64,000 bases of DNA from Paracoccaceae bacterium (GTDB lineage: Bacteria > Pseudomonadota > Alphaproteobacteria > Rhodobacterales > Rhodobacteraceae): the NCBI GenBank assembly GCA_947504705.1, contig CANNIA010000014.1, positions 23,531 through 87,530 of the forward strand. Reading direction: 5' to 3'. This document shows, one piece after another, positions 63,333 to 64,000 of this stretch. Position 1 is the first letter of the stretch. Every line of letters starts with the position of its first letter. A model generated the notes under the pieces. That model was not told the DNA's origin. It ran no database searches and was given only the letters and a program-made list of their open reading frames with translations. The translations under genes were made by a program, and so were the position numbers.

Positions 63333-64000
63333 ATGAGCCTGGTAGACTGGATGTTTCGGAATAAACCCAAGGGCCGCACTGTCGGTGCAATTCTGCGGAC
63401 GCCGACTGCTGACCAGATCAAGGCAACAAAAGCGGCCGTCGATCGGCTTGCTTCTGGCGAAGGCCCGGCCGCTGGCCGCTTTCCCAAGCTGGCGGACGGC
63501 AAGCCCGAAGTTCTAACGCTGACGTCGACCAGTGCGTCCGTCGCCAAGGACGGACCGGCCCCTGTATTGAACATCTGGGATATGGAAGACGGGCACGTCT
63601 CGGCTCCGATGCTCGAACCGACACCCACGGCCGAGACCCCGGCACAGCGGCGCCCAACGCGCACCAAGACCCGCGTCCTCGGCTTTGAGCCGCAGGCCGC
63701 GTCGGTTGTTTCCCTTTTTGACGACGGGCGCGTCGAAGACGTCGCTCAGCCGGGCCCGAAGGCCAATATTGTGAACCGTCCAACGGGCTGGCTGATTGTT
63801 ACCCGTGGCCAAGGCCGTGGGGCAGCGTTTGCCCTGATGCAGGGTGTCTCACAGATTGGTCGGGGTACGGATCAGACTGTGGCACTGGATTTCGGTGACA
63901 TGACGGTCTCGCGGCAGAACCATGCGGCCATCGCCTATGACGCCCAGACGCATCAGTTCCACATTGGCCATGGTGGCAAGGCGAACCTGGTCCGGCTGAA
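63333..64000 (+). CDS. FHA-domain protein, N-terminal part (cut by window edge)
   Basis: The frame is open from ATG 63333 (MSLVDWMFRNKPKGRTVGAI) to the window end, 222 codons. Residues about 150-222 form an FHA domain: NRPTGWLIVTRGQGRGAAFALM, then IGRGTDQTVALDFGDMTVSRQNHAAIAYD, with the SR-(Q)NHA motif for phosphothreonine binding. The N-terminal part is low in complexity. It may link to a type VI secretion or signalling system, but the rest is not visible. The 63065-63332 gap shows nothing recognisable. Confidence 0.75.
   Translation, partial: MSLVDWMFRNKPKGRTVGAILRTPTADQIKATKAAVDRLASGEGPAAGRFPKLADGKPEVLTLTSTSASVAKDGPAPVLNIWDMEDGHVSAPMLEPTPTAETPAQRRPTRTKTRVLGFEPQAASVVSLFDDGRVEDVAQPGPKANIVNRPTGWLIVTRGQGRGAAFALMQGVSQIGRGTDQTVALDFGDMTVSRQNHAAIAYDAQTHQFHIGHGGKANLVRL

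Overview
The window is a GC-rich, densely coding piece of an alphaproteobacterial chromosome. Gene content and order point to the order Rhodobacterales, family Rhodobacteraceae. Markers are tsaD-gpsA-yciI-EVE facing hemD/mitofilin-like/hemY, hslV-DUF2157-hslU, GTG starts, and ParB sites coded into the starts of rsmG and mnmG. I cannot name a species from the sequence alone.

Layout. Bases 1-3600: the end of an Fsr-type MFS transporter, a glycosyltransferase broken by a frameshift, a TPR protein and a DUF1761 membrane protein. Bases 3740-9976: a minus-strand operon tsaD-gpsA-yciI-EVE, divergent from hemD, a mitofilin-like protein and HemY, then tRNA-Thr(CGT). Bases 10103-22328: housekeeping and small-metabolism genes (PcaC-like, cysQ, pmbA, DUF2125, enoyl-CoA hydratase, agmatinase, MscS channel, a TIGR03862 flavoprotein, pheS, a methyltransferase, DUF1643) and an RTX protein. 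Bases 22639-26236: rpsO, then hslV-DUF2157-hslU behind a likely heat-shock promoter.

Bases 26752-30563 form an accessory patch of lower GC: an acyl carrier protein, a GSCFA-domain/TPR protein and a stand-alone DltA-like adenylation enzyme. Together they look like an uncharacterised carrier-linked acyl or aminoacyl transfer module, and they are the best candidate here for an undescribed system. mutS, grpE, hrcA, rph, rdgB and hemW follow.

Bases 37817-48342 look like the replication-origin region. parB, parA, rsmG, mnmG, mnmE, rho and hemJ run leftward, while maf, aroE, coaE and dnaQ run rightward. Between them is a 408-base intergenic region with several DnaA-box-like sequences and an AT-rich patch. 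Two parS sites and a one-mismatch third lie 3.2-9 kb to the left. Bases 48346-54155 carry secB, fxsA, timA, mltA, an Smr protein, a Trm112-like protein, a Lon-N protein, a thioredoxin-TPR co-chaperone and tag.

Bases 54271-64000: an EAL protein with an altered signature, phaA and phaB (polyhydroxyalkanoate precursor synthesis) separated by a strong hairpin, two tandem ATP-grasp paralogues of the sugar-transfer-associated type, a DMT transporter, small DUF proteins, a TrmN6-like methyltransferase, a polyprenyl diphosphate synthase and the start of an FHA-domain protein cut by the window edge.
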